A stretch of 64,000 nucleotides of DNA from Nonomuraea rhodomycinica (GTDB taxonomy: Bacteria > Actinomycetota > Actinomycetes > Streptosporangiales > Streptosporangiaceae): positions 328,711 to 392,710 of the forward strand of contig NZ_JABWGO010000005.1 of NCBI RefSeq assembly GCF_013363995.1, in the 5' to 3' direction. The translations under genes and the position numbers were made by a program. Each line of letters opens with the position of its first letter. Position 1 is the stretch's first letter. The notes below the pieces were generated by a model, which was not told the DNA's origin, did not search any database, and saw only the letters and a program-made list of their open reading frames with translations. Shown here piece after piece: positions 53,432 to 62,077 of this stretch.

Positions 53432-56311
53432 TCAGCTGCAGCCGCTGGTCGAGCCGCAACCCTCGCAGACGTAGCAGCTGCCCGCCGGGCGCATCTTGGT
53501 GCCGCAGGTCATGCAGAGCGGCGCGTCGGCCGTGAAGCGCTGGTGGCTCTCGAGCGCCATGGCCGACGGCTTCGCCGGCGCGACCCCGCCGCCCTGCGCC
53601 TCAACACCGGCAGCCCGGTCCTCGGCCTGGGCGTCCTCGGGCTTGGCCTCGATCGGCGCCGACTGGGCGAGCGCCTCCCGGTCGACCGTCTCCTGCAGCG
53701 CCGCCGGGTCCTCGCCGCGCTGCTGCGCCGCCCGCTCGGCCGCCGAGAAGATGCCCAGCGCCGCCCGCTCGTCGTACGGCAGGTGGTCGAGGGCCAGACG
53801 GCGGAAGATGTAGTCCATCACCGAGGTCGCCATGCGGATGTCCGGGTCGTCGGTCATCCCGGCCGGCTCGAAGCGCATGTTGACGAACTTGCTCATGTAC
53901 GTCTCGAGCGGAACCCCGTACTGCAGGCCGATCGAGATCGCCACCGAGAAGGCGTCCATGACGCCGGCCAGCGTCGAGCCCTGCTTGGACATCTTGAGGA
54001 AGACCTCGCCCAGCCCGTCGTCCGGGTAGGAGGAGGCGGTCATGTAGCCCTTGGCACCGCCCACCGTGAAGCGGGTCGTCGTGCTCGGGCGCTGGTTGGG
54101 CATCCGCCGCCGCGTCGGGCGGTTGACCTCGATGACCTTGACCTCGGGCTCGGCCGGGACCACGTCCGCCGCGTCCTTGGCCTCGTCCTTCTTGGCGCCG
54201 CTGCCCGCCGACAGCGGCTGGCCGACCTTGCAGTTGTCGCGGTAGACGGCCAGGGCCTTCAGGCCGAGCTTCCAGCCCTCCAGGTAGACCTGCTCGATGT
54301 CGTCGATCGTGGCCGACTCGGGCAGGTTCACGGTCTTGGAGATGGCGCCCGACAGGAACGGCTGGGTCGCGGCCATCATGCGCACGTGACCCATCGGGGC
54401 GATCGCGCGCTCGCCCATCGCGCAGTCGAACACCTCGTAGTGCTCCTGGCGCAGGCCCGGCGCGTCGACGACGTGGCCGTGCTCGGCGATGTACTCGACG
54501 ATGGCCTCGATCTGCTCCTGCGGGTAGCCGAGCTGCTTGAGGGCGCGCGGGATCGTCTGGTTGACGATCTGCATGGAGCCGCCGCCGACCAGCTTCTTGA
54601 ACTTGACCAGCGCGAGGTCCGGCTCGATGCCGGTGGTGTCGCAGTCCATCATCAGGCCGATGGTGCCGGTCGGGGCGAGCAGCGACGCCTGGGCGTTGCG
54701 GTAGCCGTTCTTCTCGCCGAGCCGCAGGCACTCCGACCACTGGCGCGACGCCTCGGCGTGGATCTTGGCGTCCATGGAGCCGATCGTGCGCAGGTTGTCG
54801 TTGGCCGCGGCGTGCTTGCGCATGACCCGCTTGTGCGGCTCGGCGTTGCGGGCGTAGCCGTCGTACGGGCCGACCGCGCCGGCGAGCTCGGCGCTGCGCC
54901 GGTACGACGTGCCGGTCATCAGCGAGGTGATCGCGCCGGCGACGGCCCGGCCGCCGTCGGAGTCGTAGGCGTGGCCGGTGGCCATGAGCAGCGCACCCAG
55001 GTTGGCGTAGCCGATGCCGAGCTGGCGGTACGCGCGCGTCGTCTCGCCGATCTTCTCGGTCGGGAAGTCGGCGAACGTGATCGACACGTCCATCGCGGTG
55101 ATGATCAGCTCGGTGAGCTTGACGAAGTTCGCGACGTCGAAGGAGTTGTCGTCCTTCAGGAACTTCAGCAGGTTGATGCTGGCCAGGTTGCAGGAGGAGT
55201 TGTCCAGGTGGACGTACTCGCTGCACGGGTTGCTGGCGGTGATGCGGCCGGTCTCGGGCGTGGTGTGCCAGTCGTTGATCGTGTCGTCGTACTGGACGCC
55301 GGGGTCGGCGCACTCCCAGGCCGCCTTGGCCATCTTGCGGAACAGGTCACGGGCGTCGACCTTCTCGATGACCTCGCCGGTGAGGCGGGCGCGCAGGCCG
55401 AACTCGCCGCCCTTCTCCACCGCGCGCATGAACTCGTCGGAGACGCGGACGGAGTTGTTGGCGTTCTGGTACTGGACCGAGACGATGTCCTTGCCGCCGA
55501 GGTCCATGTCGAAGCCGGCGTCGCGCAGCGCGCGGATCTTGTCCTCCTCGCGCGCCTTGGTCTCGATGAACTCCTCGATGTCGGGGTGGTCGACGTCGAG
55601 GACGACCATCTTGGCGGCGCGCCGCGTCGCACCGCCGGATTTGATGGTGCCCGCGCTGGCGTCGGCGCCGCGCATGAACGACACCGGGCCGCTGGCCGTG
55701 CCGCCGCTCGACAGCAGCTCCTTGGAGGAGCGGATGCGCGACAGGTTGACGCCGGAGCCGGAGCCGCCCTTGAAGATCACACCCTCTTCCTTGTACCACT
55801 CGAGGATCGACTCCATCTGGTCGTCCACCGAGAGGATGAAGCAGGCGCTCACCTGCTGCGGCGACTTGGTGCCCACGTTGAACCAGACCGGCGAGTTGAA
55901 GGCGAAGATCTGGTGGACCAGCGCGTACTTCAGCTCGTGGTCGAAGATCTCCGCGTCCTCGTCGCCGGCGAAGTAGCCGTGCTCGACCGCGGTGCGCGTG
56001 TAGACGCCCACGACGCGGTCCACGAGCTGCTTCAGGCTCCACTCGCGCTGGGGCGTGCCGACGGCGCCGCGGAAGTACTTGGTCGTCACGATGTTGGCCG
56101 CGTTGACCGACCAGAACTCGGGGAACTCGACGCCCCGCTGCTCGAAGTTGATCGAGCCGTCGCGCCAGTTGGTCATGACGACGTCGCGGCGCTCCCACGC
56201 GATCTCGTCATACGGATGCACGCCCGGCTTGGTGAAGATCCGCTTCATCTTCAGACCCTTGCGGGGACGCTTGCCTCCGCGCGCGACTGAACCGCTTGCC
56301 GTCTCCGTCAT
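53432..56311 (-). CDS. nrdJ: Vitamin B12-dependent (class II) ribonucleoside-diphosphate reductase
   Basis: A 959-residue class II ribonucleotide reductase that reduces ribonucleotides using adenosylcobalamin. Diagnostic blocks are MKRIFTKPGVHPYDEIAWERRDVVMTNWRDGSINFEQRGVEFPE at the start, SACFILSVDDQMESILEWYKEEGVIFKGGSGSGVNLSRIRSSKELLSSGG, ANPCSEYVHLDNSSCNLASINL, and a C-terminal LCMTCGTKMRPAGSCYVCEGCGSTSGCS zinc-ribbon/redox tail. Its start overlaps the nrdR stop by ATGA, so it is translated with its repressor. A NrdR box pair precedes nrdR. In Streptomyces the class II enzyme is the housekeeping aerobic reductase, and the class Ia genes are not in the window. Confidence 0.97.
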   Translation of the reverse strand: MTETASGSVARGGKRPRKGLKMKRIFTKPGVHPYDEIAWERRDVVMTNWRDGSINFEQRGVEFPEFWSVNAANIVTTKYFRGAVGTPQREWSLKQLVDRVVGVYTRTAVEHGYFAGDEDAEIFDHELKYALVHQIFAFNSPVWFNVGTKSPQQVSACFILSVDDQMESILEWYKEEGVIFKGGSGSGVNLSRIRSSKELLSSGGTASGPVSFMRGADASAGTIKSGGATRRAAKMVVLDVDHPDIEEFIETKAREEDKIRALRDAGFDMDLGGKDIVSVQYQNANNSVRVSDEFMRAVEKGGEFGLRARLTGEVIEKVDARDLFRKMAKAAWECADPGVQYDDTINDWHTTPETGRITASNPCSEYVHLDNSSCNLASINLLKFLKDDNSFDVANFVKLTELIITAMDVSITFADFPTEKIGETTRAYRQLGIGYANLGALLMATGHAYDSDGGRAVAGAITSLMTGTSYRRSAELAGAVGPYDGYARNAEPHKRVMRKHAAANDNLRTIGSMDAKIHAEASRQWSECLRLGEKNGYRNAQASLLAPTGTIGLMMDCDTTGIEPDLALVKFKKLVGGGSMQIVNQTIPRALKQLGYPQEQIEAIVEYIAEHGHVVDAPGLRQEHYEVFDCAMGERAIAPMGHVRMMAATQPFLSGAISKTVNLPESATIDDIEQVYLEGWKLGLKALAVYRDNCKVGQPLSAGSGAKKDEAKDAADVVPAEPEVKVIEVNRPTRRRMPNQRPSTTTRFTVGGAKGYMTASSYPDDGLGEVFLKMSKQGSTLAGVMDAFSVAISIGLQYGVPLETYMSKFVNMRFEPAGMTDDPDIRMATSVMDYIFRRLALDHLPYDERAALGIFSAAERAAQQRGEDPAALQETVDREALAQSAPIEAKPEDAQAEDRAAGVEAQGGGVAPAKPSAMALESHQRFTADAPLCMTCGTKMRPAGSCYVCEGCGSTSGCS

Positions 56312-56763
56312 GACTCCCCCTTCTCCGCCTTCAACTGTTCGATCTCGGCCTCGAAGTCCGCCAAGGTCTCGAAACCGCGATATACCGATGCGAACCGCAG
56401 GTAGGCCACCTCGTCCAGCTCCCGCAACGGCCCGAGGATCGCCAGGCCGACCTCGTTGGAGGGGATCTCCGCCGCGCCCCTCGCCCGGATGGCCTCTTCG
56501 ACCCGCTGCCCGAGCTGGGCCAGGGAGTCCTCGCCGACCGGCCTGCCCTGGCAGGCGCGGCGCACGCCCGCGACCACCTTGTCCCGGGAGAACGGCTCGG
56601 TGACGCCGCTGCGCTTGCTCACCATGAGGAGTACGGTCTCCTGCGTGGTGAACCGGCGCCCGCATTCCGGACATGTACGGCGGCGCCGGATCGCGCCGCC
56701 GTCGTCCGTCGAGCGGCTGTCGATGACCCTCGTGTCAGGATGGCGACAGAACGGACAATGCAC
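56308..56763 (-). CDS. nrdR: Transcriptional repressor NrdR
   Basis: A 151-residue ATP/dATP-sensing repressor of ribonucleotide reductase genes. The N-terminal zinc ribbon has C3/C6 (CPFC) and C31/C34 (CPEC); the ATP-cone occupies about 46-136 (VLLMVSKRSGVTEPFSRDKVVAGVRRACQGRPV). The end EVAYLRFASVYRGFETLADFEAEIEQL is standard. GTG 56763 has AGGAGG eight bases upstream and gives the usual length; longer starts at 56853 add non-homologous residues. It is the first gene of the nrdR-nrdJ operon and likely represses it through the boxes upstream. Confidence 0.97.
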   Translation of the reverse strand: MHCPFCRHPDTRVIDSRSTDDGGAIRRRRTCPECGRRFTTQETVLLMVSKRSGVTEPFSRDKVVAGVRRACQGRPVGEDSLAQLGQRVEEAIRARGAAEIPSNEVGLAILGPLRELDEVAYLRFASVYRGFETLADFEAEIEQLKAEKGES

Positions 56764-56873
56764 GCGTTTCGCCTCCTGACCCGCGGCCACCCCACCCCGG
56801 CGGCGCCCCCTGCCCGGCTTGACCAGGGAACGCTCACGCCCGCCCCACGGCATGCCATGGTGCGGTCACGAAA

Positions 56874-56887
56874 ACACAAGGTGTGGT
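56874..56887. promoter_or_regulatory. NrdR box 1
   Basis: ACACAAGGTGTGGT matches the NrdR consensus ACACWATATGTWGT at 11 of 14 positions by my alignment. It is about 110 bp upstream of nrdR. Confidence 0.7.
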
Positions 56888-56904
56888 GAACTACATCGGT
56901 GTAA

Positions 56905-56918
56905 GTACTAGATGTTGT
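56905..56918. promoter_or_regulatory. NrdR box 2
   Basis: GTACTAGATGTTGT matches the consensus at 11 of 14 positions. Its centre is 31 bp from that of box 1, the characteristic spacing (three helical turns) of NrdR box pairs. Confidence 0.7.
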
Positions 56919-57462
56919 GGTCCAACCGTAGAAGCGCGAGACCATGAACGCAAGTTGAGCCACACCCGTCTCAGGGAAGCCGCTGATCAGTGCCGCATGT
57001 TCCCGGCGCGCCTGGCGTGTCGTCCCTTTCCGGCCACCAGCGCCCCAGAAGACTGCCCCGTGGACGGAAACAACACCTTTCACGCGCCTCAAAACCTATG
57101 CCCTCGACCTGGCCACCCGGACCGGCGCAGCCGACGCCCCGGGCGACGGGGGAATCGAGCCCGGCCGGGGCACTCGGCCCTGCCAGGAGACCCCACCCAG
57201 CAGGGCCTGGACCATGGTGCCCGGCCCGCGAGCCTGCGCGTCCCCCGTCAGCTCGAAACCCTCAGCCGGCCCCCGGCCTTCGCCTCAGATGGCGACAGGA
57301 GAGTCACCGAGCCTCCAGCGGTGCCGCCCGCCCGGACTGGCATCGCGGACAGGCAGCACCAACGGGCGGACCACACAACGCGAGATCCATCCCGCGCGAC
57401 GTGAGGATCCAAGGAGACAGGAGGCGACGCCACGGCACGACCGGAGGCAGAGCATGTGGGAG

Positions 57463-57783
57463 CTACGGCGACCCGGGCGAGAGCGGCGCGATCGGGGCCG
57501 TGGCGGCGTGCCCAGGAGTCACGACACCGGCACCCGTGGCGGCGTGCCCAGGGGACACGACACCGAGAGCCGTGGCGGCGTGCCCAGGGGACACGACACC
57601 GAGAGCCGTGGCGGCGTGCCCAGGGGACACGACACCGAGAGCCGTGGCGGCGTGCCCAGGGGACACGATGCCGGGAGCCGTGGCGGCGTGGGCCGTCCTG
57701 GTTCCGAGCCAGAACCCACACAGGGACAGCAGCACGGCCACCAGCACCATGATCGCGGCACGCCCACGACGCGTCAGCCGCAC
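57463..57783 (-). CDS. Putative membrane/secreted protein at the chiZ (Rv2719c-like) position, without LysM, with 12-residue repeats
   Basis: From GTG 57783 the frame reads VRLTRRGRAAIMVLVAVLLS..GFWLGTRTAHAATAPG, which is the N-terminus typical of the small LysM proteins encoded between nrdR and lexA in actinobacteria. The remaining ~70 residues are not LysM. They are five copies of a 12-residue unit (GHAATALGVVSP) made by a 36-bp tandem repeat, after which the frame ends at IAPLSPGSP. AAGG lies nine bases upstream. Synonymous third positions here are less GC-rich than in neighbouring genes, suggesting relaxed or absent selection. It may be a decayed or remodelled gene; the same frame is open far upstream but those residues are low-complexity Arg/Pro/Val repeats. 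Confidence 0.4.
   Translation of the reverse strand: MRLTRRGRAAIMVLVAVLLSLCGFWLGTRTAHAATAPGIVSPGHAATALGVVSPGHAATALGVVSPGHAATALGVVSPGHAATGAGVVTPGHAATAPIAPLSPGSP
57500..57692. repeat. 36-bp tandem repeat array, five copies and a partial
   Basis: Units beginning GTGGCGGCGTGCCCAGG start at 57500, 57536, 57572, 57608, 57644 and (partial) 57680, each 36 bp, so the period keeps the reading frame. The middle copies are identical and the outer ones carry a few changes. Confidence 0.95.
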
Positions 57784-57861
57784 CGGCGCCGCCTTCCGCC
57801 GAGCCGCACCCCTGCAGCGCCCCACCGGCAGGGAAGCTCCTTGCCGCCCGGCACCCACCCG

Positions 57862-58014
57862 CCGCACTGGAGCAACCGATCGCACGGAAGCGTCGCGCCA
57901 CACTGGAGCGTCCCGCCGCACCGGAGCGTCCAGCCGCACTGGAGCAACCGTCCGCACGGGAGCGTCGCGGCGCACTGGAGCAACCGTCCGCACGGGAGCG
58001 TCCCGCCGCACGCG
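57862..58014. repeat. 18-bp degenerate tandem repeat, about eight copies
   Basis: Units of the form CCGCAC(T/G)GGAGC(A/G)(A/T)CC follow one another every 18 bp from 57862. In the minus-strand frame this gives alternating DAPVRR/VAPVRT six-residue units. Confidence 0.85.
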
Positions 58015-59397
58015 CTTCGGCCGCATGGAGCCTCCTTGCACGCCCCCGGCCCGAAAAGCATCCGCCCGGCCACTCCGCACAGACCCGGACCCAAGTGAGT
58101 CCGTCCGCTCACCCCTCCGCACGGATCCGGCCGGATCCGTCCGCTCGCCCTTCCGCCCGAAGGACACGATTCGAGCCAGCCCTCGCCTGCCGCCCTTCAC
58201 CGGAACAGACCCGTCAGGCGCGGCCCCGCGTTCCCTCAGCTTCTTGCGCACGGGCTCCGGCCCCTGCACGAGCCCTCGCCCCGCCGCCCGCTCCCGCTCA
58301 TCGTCGCCTCCACGCACCACGCCGAGACGGCCTCGTCCCCGCCCCGCCTCCCGAGGACCGCCCCGTTCCCGCGCCGCCGCCTCACGCACCGCCGCGCGTC
58401 CCCGCAGAGGCTTTCGGACGGTCTCGCGCCCCTGCCCCGGCTCACGCTCAGCCCCGCGCTGACGCGGAGACTCCCGCCGCCCCCTTCGCCCTCGGGCGGG
58501 CTCGGACGGTCCCCCGCTGCGGCCTCCCTGCACGATCGAGCCCACCCTGGCTGCCGGCGCCCCAGCGCCTGCCCGGCCCTCACCAGAGGGCCGGGGCGGG
58601 TCGCCACCGCAAGCGCAGGCACCGTCAAGAGACTTCGCCTCGGCACCAGCAACAGAGCGGGCATCCTCGTCAGAGGCCGCGTGGCCCACCGCAGGAACAT
58701 CCCCCTGAGCCGCCGCCGCACCGGTGACGGGCGCGGCACCACCACTCCGGGCCGCCCCACCCCTCACCTCCCGCCCACGACTCCAGCGGGAAGGTCCGCC
58801 CTTCTCAGCCGGACCACCCTCCGGAAGCCCGAGGTCCTCCGCCTCCGGTCTGGGCGGTGGGACGAGCCACAGCTGAGGTCTCCCTCCCGCGGCAGGGGAC
58901 CGCCCCGCTCCGCGGCGGACCGCTCTCATCCCGCTGTCCGGCGACGCCTCGTCCCTACGCGAGCCGTCCTCCCGCATCTGAACCCCACCCCTCGAAGCGA
59001 AACCCGCGAACCGCCCGGCCACGCGCCGGGCCCGACCGCCCCCATCGGCGCGACGCCCCGGTCCGCCTTCCACATGTGACGCGATCGACCGAACCGCCCC
59101 ACATCACACAACCCACCGACATGACCGGTCGGCTTCTCGTCTCCGCCGGCCATGCACCGGCCCTGTCTTCAGGAAGGACGCCACGTGCCGCCCGGCAGCC
59201 CACCGCGACGGCCTCAGGCGTCACTGCCATGCGCCACACGGCCCTTGCCGGTCCTCCATCGGCTGCATCGGCACTTGCCCGCCGCCGCCCGCCACACCGG
59301 CGCCCGCCACACCGTGACTTGGCCAGCCGCGGCTTGCCTCACCGCGGTCCCGCGCGCCGACGCCTGCCTCTCCGCCGCCCTCAGCCCGGCCGTACGC

Positions 59398-59518
59398 GGA
59401 ACGCCCCTCCGTGAAGCGACCGCCCCCGTGAGGCACTCGACCCCCACAGCCCTGGGCGGAACGACCCTCCGTGAAACGACCGCCCACCGTGAGGCCCTCG
59501 ATCTCCACAACCCTGGGA
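59398..59518. repeat. 60-bp direct repeat, two copies
   Basis: A unit starting GGAACG(C/A)CCCTCCGTGAA begins at 59398 and 59458, with one small indel and a few substitutions. Confidence 0.8.
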
Positions 59519-59888
59519 CGCCCGGCCGTGACGCGTTCACTCCGGAGGCGGTCGCCCGCGCCACGGGGACCGTGGGGCGATGCCGTTCAGACCGTGAATT
59601 GGTGCCTAAACCAGTACGAGCGCGAATACTGAACGCTTTGCGCCCGCCCATGACACCTTCATCGTCCACACCAACGTTCTTGATCGCGTTTGTACGCCCC
59701 GCCGCCACGCCCGGGCGCCAGGCGTCGTCGCTGGTCATGTCCACAACCGCCGTGGTGTGCACGATTGACCTCCCGCGCCGTCCCGGGTCCGAGAAAATGG
59801 CCCAATTAAGATCAGCAAATCGAACACGATGTCGATCGAACTCCCGTACGATGTTGTACACCACGACACTGATAATTTCGAGGACGAC

Positions 59889-59904
59889 TCGAACAATTGT
59901 TTGA
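59889..59904. promoter_or_regulatory. SOS box (LexA-binding site) upstream of lexA
   Basis: TCGAACAATTGTTTGA matches the actinobacterial SOS box TCGAAC-N4-GTTCGA with one mismatch. It is 100 bp before the lexA ATG, fitting autoregulation. Confidence 0.85.
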
Positions 59905-60003
59905 AGATGATCTTCAACAGCGATACGGTCGCTGTGTGCGACATGGAGACCACGGACCGGGAGGACGTGCCGGAGCGGCAGGCCCCCGGGCGAGGAGGAG
60001 AGC

Positions 60004-60714
60004 ATGAGCGAGCGAGATGACGCGAACGGGGTCACCGACCTCGCGGTGCGGCGGCGCGACTCCCTGGGCCTGACGCCCAGGCAGCGCAAGATTCTCGAGG
60101 TGATCCGCGACTCGGTGCAACAGCGCGGATATCCGCCGTCCATGCGAGAGATCGGCGAGGCCGTGCAGCTCACCAGCACGTCCAGCGTGTCGCACCAGTT
60201 GACGGCGTTGCAGCGCAAGGGCTACCTGAGGCGCGACCCGCACCGGCCGCGCGCCCTGGAGGTGCGCCTGCCCGGCGAGCCCGCGCTCTGGGTGGACCCT
60301 GACGCCTCCTCCTCCGTGGAGCCCACCGTGAGCCGGCCCACGGCCGCCTACGTGCCGCTGGTCGGCCGCATCGCCGCCGGTGGGCCGATCCTCGCCGAGG
60401 AGAGCGTCGAGGACGTCTTCGCGCTGCCCAAGCAGCTCGTCGGCGAGGGCACGTTGTTCCTCCTCCAGGTCGCCGGTGACTCCATGATCGAGGCCGCCAT
60501 CGCCGACGGCGACTGGGTGGTCGTCCGGCAGCAGCCCGTCGCCGAGAGCGGCGACATCGTGGCCGCCATGATCGACGGTGAGGCCACGGTCAAGACCTTC
60601 AAGCGCAAGGACGGGCATGTCTGGCTCGTCCCCCACAACCCCAACTACGACCCGATCCCCGGTGACGAGGCCAGCGTCCTGGGCAAGGTCGTGGCGGTGC
60701 TCCGCCGCCTCTGA
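60004..60714 (+). CDS. lexA: SOS-response repressor LexA
   Basis: A 236-residue repressor/self-cleaving protease (S24). The N-terminal winged helix is LTPRQRKILEVIRDSVQQRGYPPSMREIGEAVQLTSTSSVSHQLTALQRKGYLRRDP (24-79). The cleavage site is A125-G126 in VGRIAAGGPILAE. The catalytic pair is S160 in VAGDSMIEAAI and K197 in EATVKTFKR. It represses DNA repair genes until RecA-DNA triggers autocleavage. GGAGGAG precedes the ATG, an SOS box lies 100 bp upstream, and a hairpin follows the stop. Confidence 0.97.
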   Translation: MSERDDANGVTDLAVRRRDSLGLTPRQRKILEVIRDSVQQRGYPPSMREIGEAVQLTSTSSVSHQLTALQRKGYLRRDPHRPRALEVRLPGEPALWVDPDASSSVEPTVSRPTAAYVPLVGRIAAGGPILAEESVEDVFALPKQLVGEGTLFLLQVAGDSMIEAAIADGDWVVVRQQPVAESGDIVAAMIDGEATVKTFKRKDGHVWLVPHNPNYDPIPGDEASVLGKVVAVLRRL

Positions 60715-60728
60715 CGCGTCCCGCCGCC

Positions 60729-60767
60729 GGCGGCCCCCAGGCGCGCAGGCGCGTCCTGGGGGCCGCC
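60729..60767 (+). terminator. Hairpin terminator of lexA
   Basis: GGCGGCCCCCAGG (60729) pairs with CCTGGGGGCCGCC (60755) in a perfect 13-bp stem with a 13-base loop, starting 14 bases after the lexA stop. Confidence 0.85.
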
Positions 60768-60990
60768 CCGGCCCCGCCCGCGCTCCTCTCCCCACGAGCC
60801 GGCCATCCTCCTCACCGGCTCTTCAACGTCCCCGCTGGCGCACGGGCCCGTCGTTCGGGTCACCGGCACATGGGCATGCCCTGCGCGCCGCCGATGCCCG
60901 GGGCGTGCTTTTCCGTTCCGTCACTGCACCGCATGCCTTCTGTGGACGGGAGGGTGAGCGATGTACCCGGTCGGGGCCGTCTCCGGCCGC

Positions 60991-61345
60991 GCCGTCGTAC
61001 GTGACGTACCGCGCGACGGCTTGCATCGCGGCTGCCCCGTCGCGCCATCGCGCGTGACGCACCGGACCGGTCTTCCGCCCGGCCCGCCTTCGTACCTGGC
61101 TTGGAAGGCAATGGCTCGTATCGCCCCCGCCTCCCGTCACGCCATCGCGCGCGACCTACAACGGGCCCTCGGCCGTGCCCTCGTACGTGACATGCCAGGC
61201 GACGGGCTCGCATCGCGCCCGTCTCCGGTCACGCCGTCGCGCGTGACGCACCGGACCGGCCTTCGGCCGCGCCGTCGTACGGTGACGTACCAGGCGATTG
61301 GCTTGCATCGCGTCTGCCTCCCGTCGCGCCATCGCGCGTGACCTA
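60991..61345. repeat. About 92-bp degenerate repeat, four copies
   Basis: The core GCCGTCGTACGTGACGTACC and variants begin at about 60991, 61083, 61173 and 61270, so units are 90-97 bp. Each also has ATCGCGCGTGAC(GCACCGGACCGG)-like and GGCTTGCATCGCG-like parts. The 676-bp gap between lexA and the phosphatase gene has no recognised gene. A 126-residue frame from ATG 60961 has a good GGGAGG but is entirely made of the repeat. Confidence 0.75.
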
Positions 61346-61392
61346 TCGGGCGAGGCTTCATGAGAGGCAGAACGAGGCGGCTCATCGAGAGG

Positions 61393-62073
61393 TCACGTCG
61401 GCGCACCGGTGGCGGGTTCGGTCAGGCGGGCGCGCAGGAGCGTGACGACGGGTTCGCCGACGCCCAGGTACCGCGCGGCACCGCCGTACTCGTCACGCAG
61501 GTGGGCCAGGGTCCGCAGCATGGTCGCCTCGGTGACCTCGGCGAACAGGCGGCGGGCGCGGGCCTCCGTGCCGGGCCGCAGGCAGGAGGCGGTGAGCGCG
61601 TAGTCACGGGCGATCTCCTCGTCCGGGACCCCGGCCAAGGTCAGCGCCAGGGCGACGACGAGTCCCGTACGGTCACGGCCCGAGTGGCAGTGCACGAGCA
61701 CCGCGCCGGGCGGCGCGAGGGCGATCGCGGTGACGGCGGCGGCCATGCGGTCGGCGCCGCGATCGAGGATCGCCTGGTAGATGGCGGGCATCGTGTCGGC
61801 GATGGCCTCCAGGACGTCGTCCTCGTCACGCAGGACGGACAGGTTGCGGTAGGCGGGATGGCCGGCCAGCGGGCTGGGGTCGGCCGCGCACTCCCCCGCC
61901 AGGCGTAGGTCGAGGACGAGCCGCACGTCGTGTCCCAGCAGGGCTTGGACGCTGTCCGGCCGGGGCCGGTCGGAACGGATCAGCGCCCCCTTCCTGATCC
62001 GGCCGCCCCAGGTGGTGGGCAGGCCGCCCACGTCGCGGGCGTTGTCGCATCCGGGCCAGGAGAGGGCGGTCAT
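61393..62073 (-). CDS. Protein tyrosine phosphatase-like (Y_phosphatase3 family)
   Basis: A 226-residue phosphatase of the bacterial lipid/tyrosine phosphatase group (MptpB/Siw14-like). The start SWPGCDNARDVGGLPTTWGGRIRKGALIRSDRPR is typical, and the P-loop is HCHSGRDRTG (128-137) with nucleophile C129 and R135. It likely acts in the cytoplasm on phosphotyrosine or phosphoinositide-like substrates. The ATG at 62073 has no Shine-Dalgarno and no -10-like box at the usual distance. A 24-bp repeat array starts only four bases upstream. The family start agrees with this ATG, so the repeat may have displaced the original upstream signals. Confidence 0.88.
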   Translation of the reverse strand: MTALSWPGCDNARDVGGLPTTWGGRIRKGALIRSDRPRPDSVQALLGHDVRLVLDLRLAGECAADPSPLAGHPAYRNLSVLRDEDDVLEAIADTMPAIYQAILDRGADRMAAAVTAIALAPPGAVLVHCHSGRDRTGLVVALALTLAGVPDEEIARDYALTASCLRPGTEARARRLFAEVTEATMLRTLAHLRDEYGGAARYLGVGEPVVTLLRARLTEPATGAPT

Positions 62074-62077
62074 CGCG

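Larger units (their letters stand above)
56764..57462. other. Non-coding region with the nrdR promoter
   Basis: Apart from the NrdR box pair near 56.9 kb I see no gene or RNA in this 699-bp gap. Reading frames here are open only because of GC content. The stretch 57000-57460 has no clear repeats. Confidence 0.6.
57784..60003. other. Expanded low-complexity lexA-upstream region without recognisable genes
   Basis: Over this 2.2-kb stretch I find no conserved protein or RNA. Open frames exist on both strands but give Arg/Pro/Ala-rich low-complexity products. It contains an 18-bp repeat (57862-58014), a 60-bp repeat (59398-59518) and, at the right end, an AT-rich stretch from about 59590 to 59960 that includes the SOS box and should hold the lexA promoter. 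Confidence 0.6.

Noticed and set aside
57500..57692. Regular 36-bp repeats that look like a CRISPR array
   Set aside because: Copies follow one another directly with no spacers, no cas genes are near, and the period keeps a reading frame. It is a minisatellite.
57463..59073. A single 536-residue protein covering the whole repeat region on the minus strand
   Set aside because: All but the last ~106 residues are Arg/Pro/Gly low-complexity sequence, and frames on the opposite strand are equally open. Only the segment with a membrane helix has a family resemblance.
60961..61341. A 126-codon ORF with a good Shine-Dalgarno between lexA and the phosphatase
   Set aside because: The frame consists wholly of the ~92-bp repeat, its codon choice is unlike neighbouring genes and no family is visible. 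It is kept as a repeat and could be tested by ribosome profiling.
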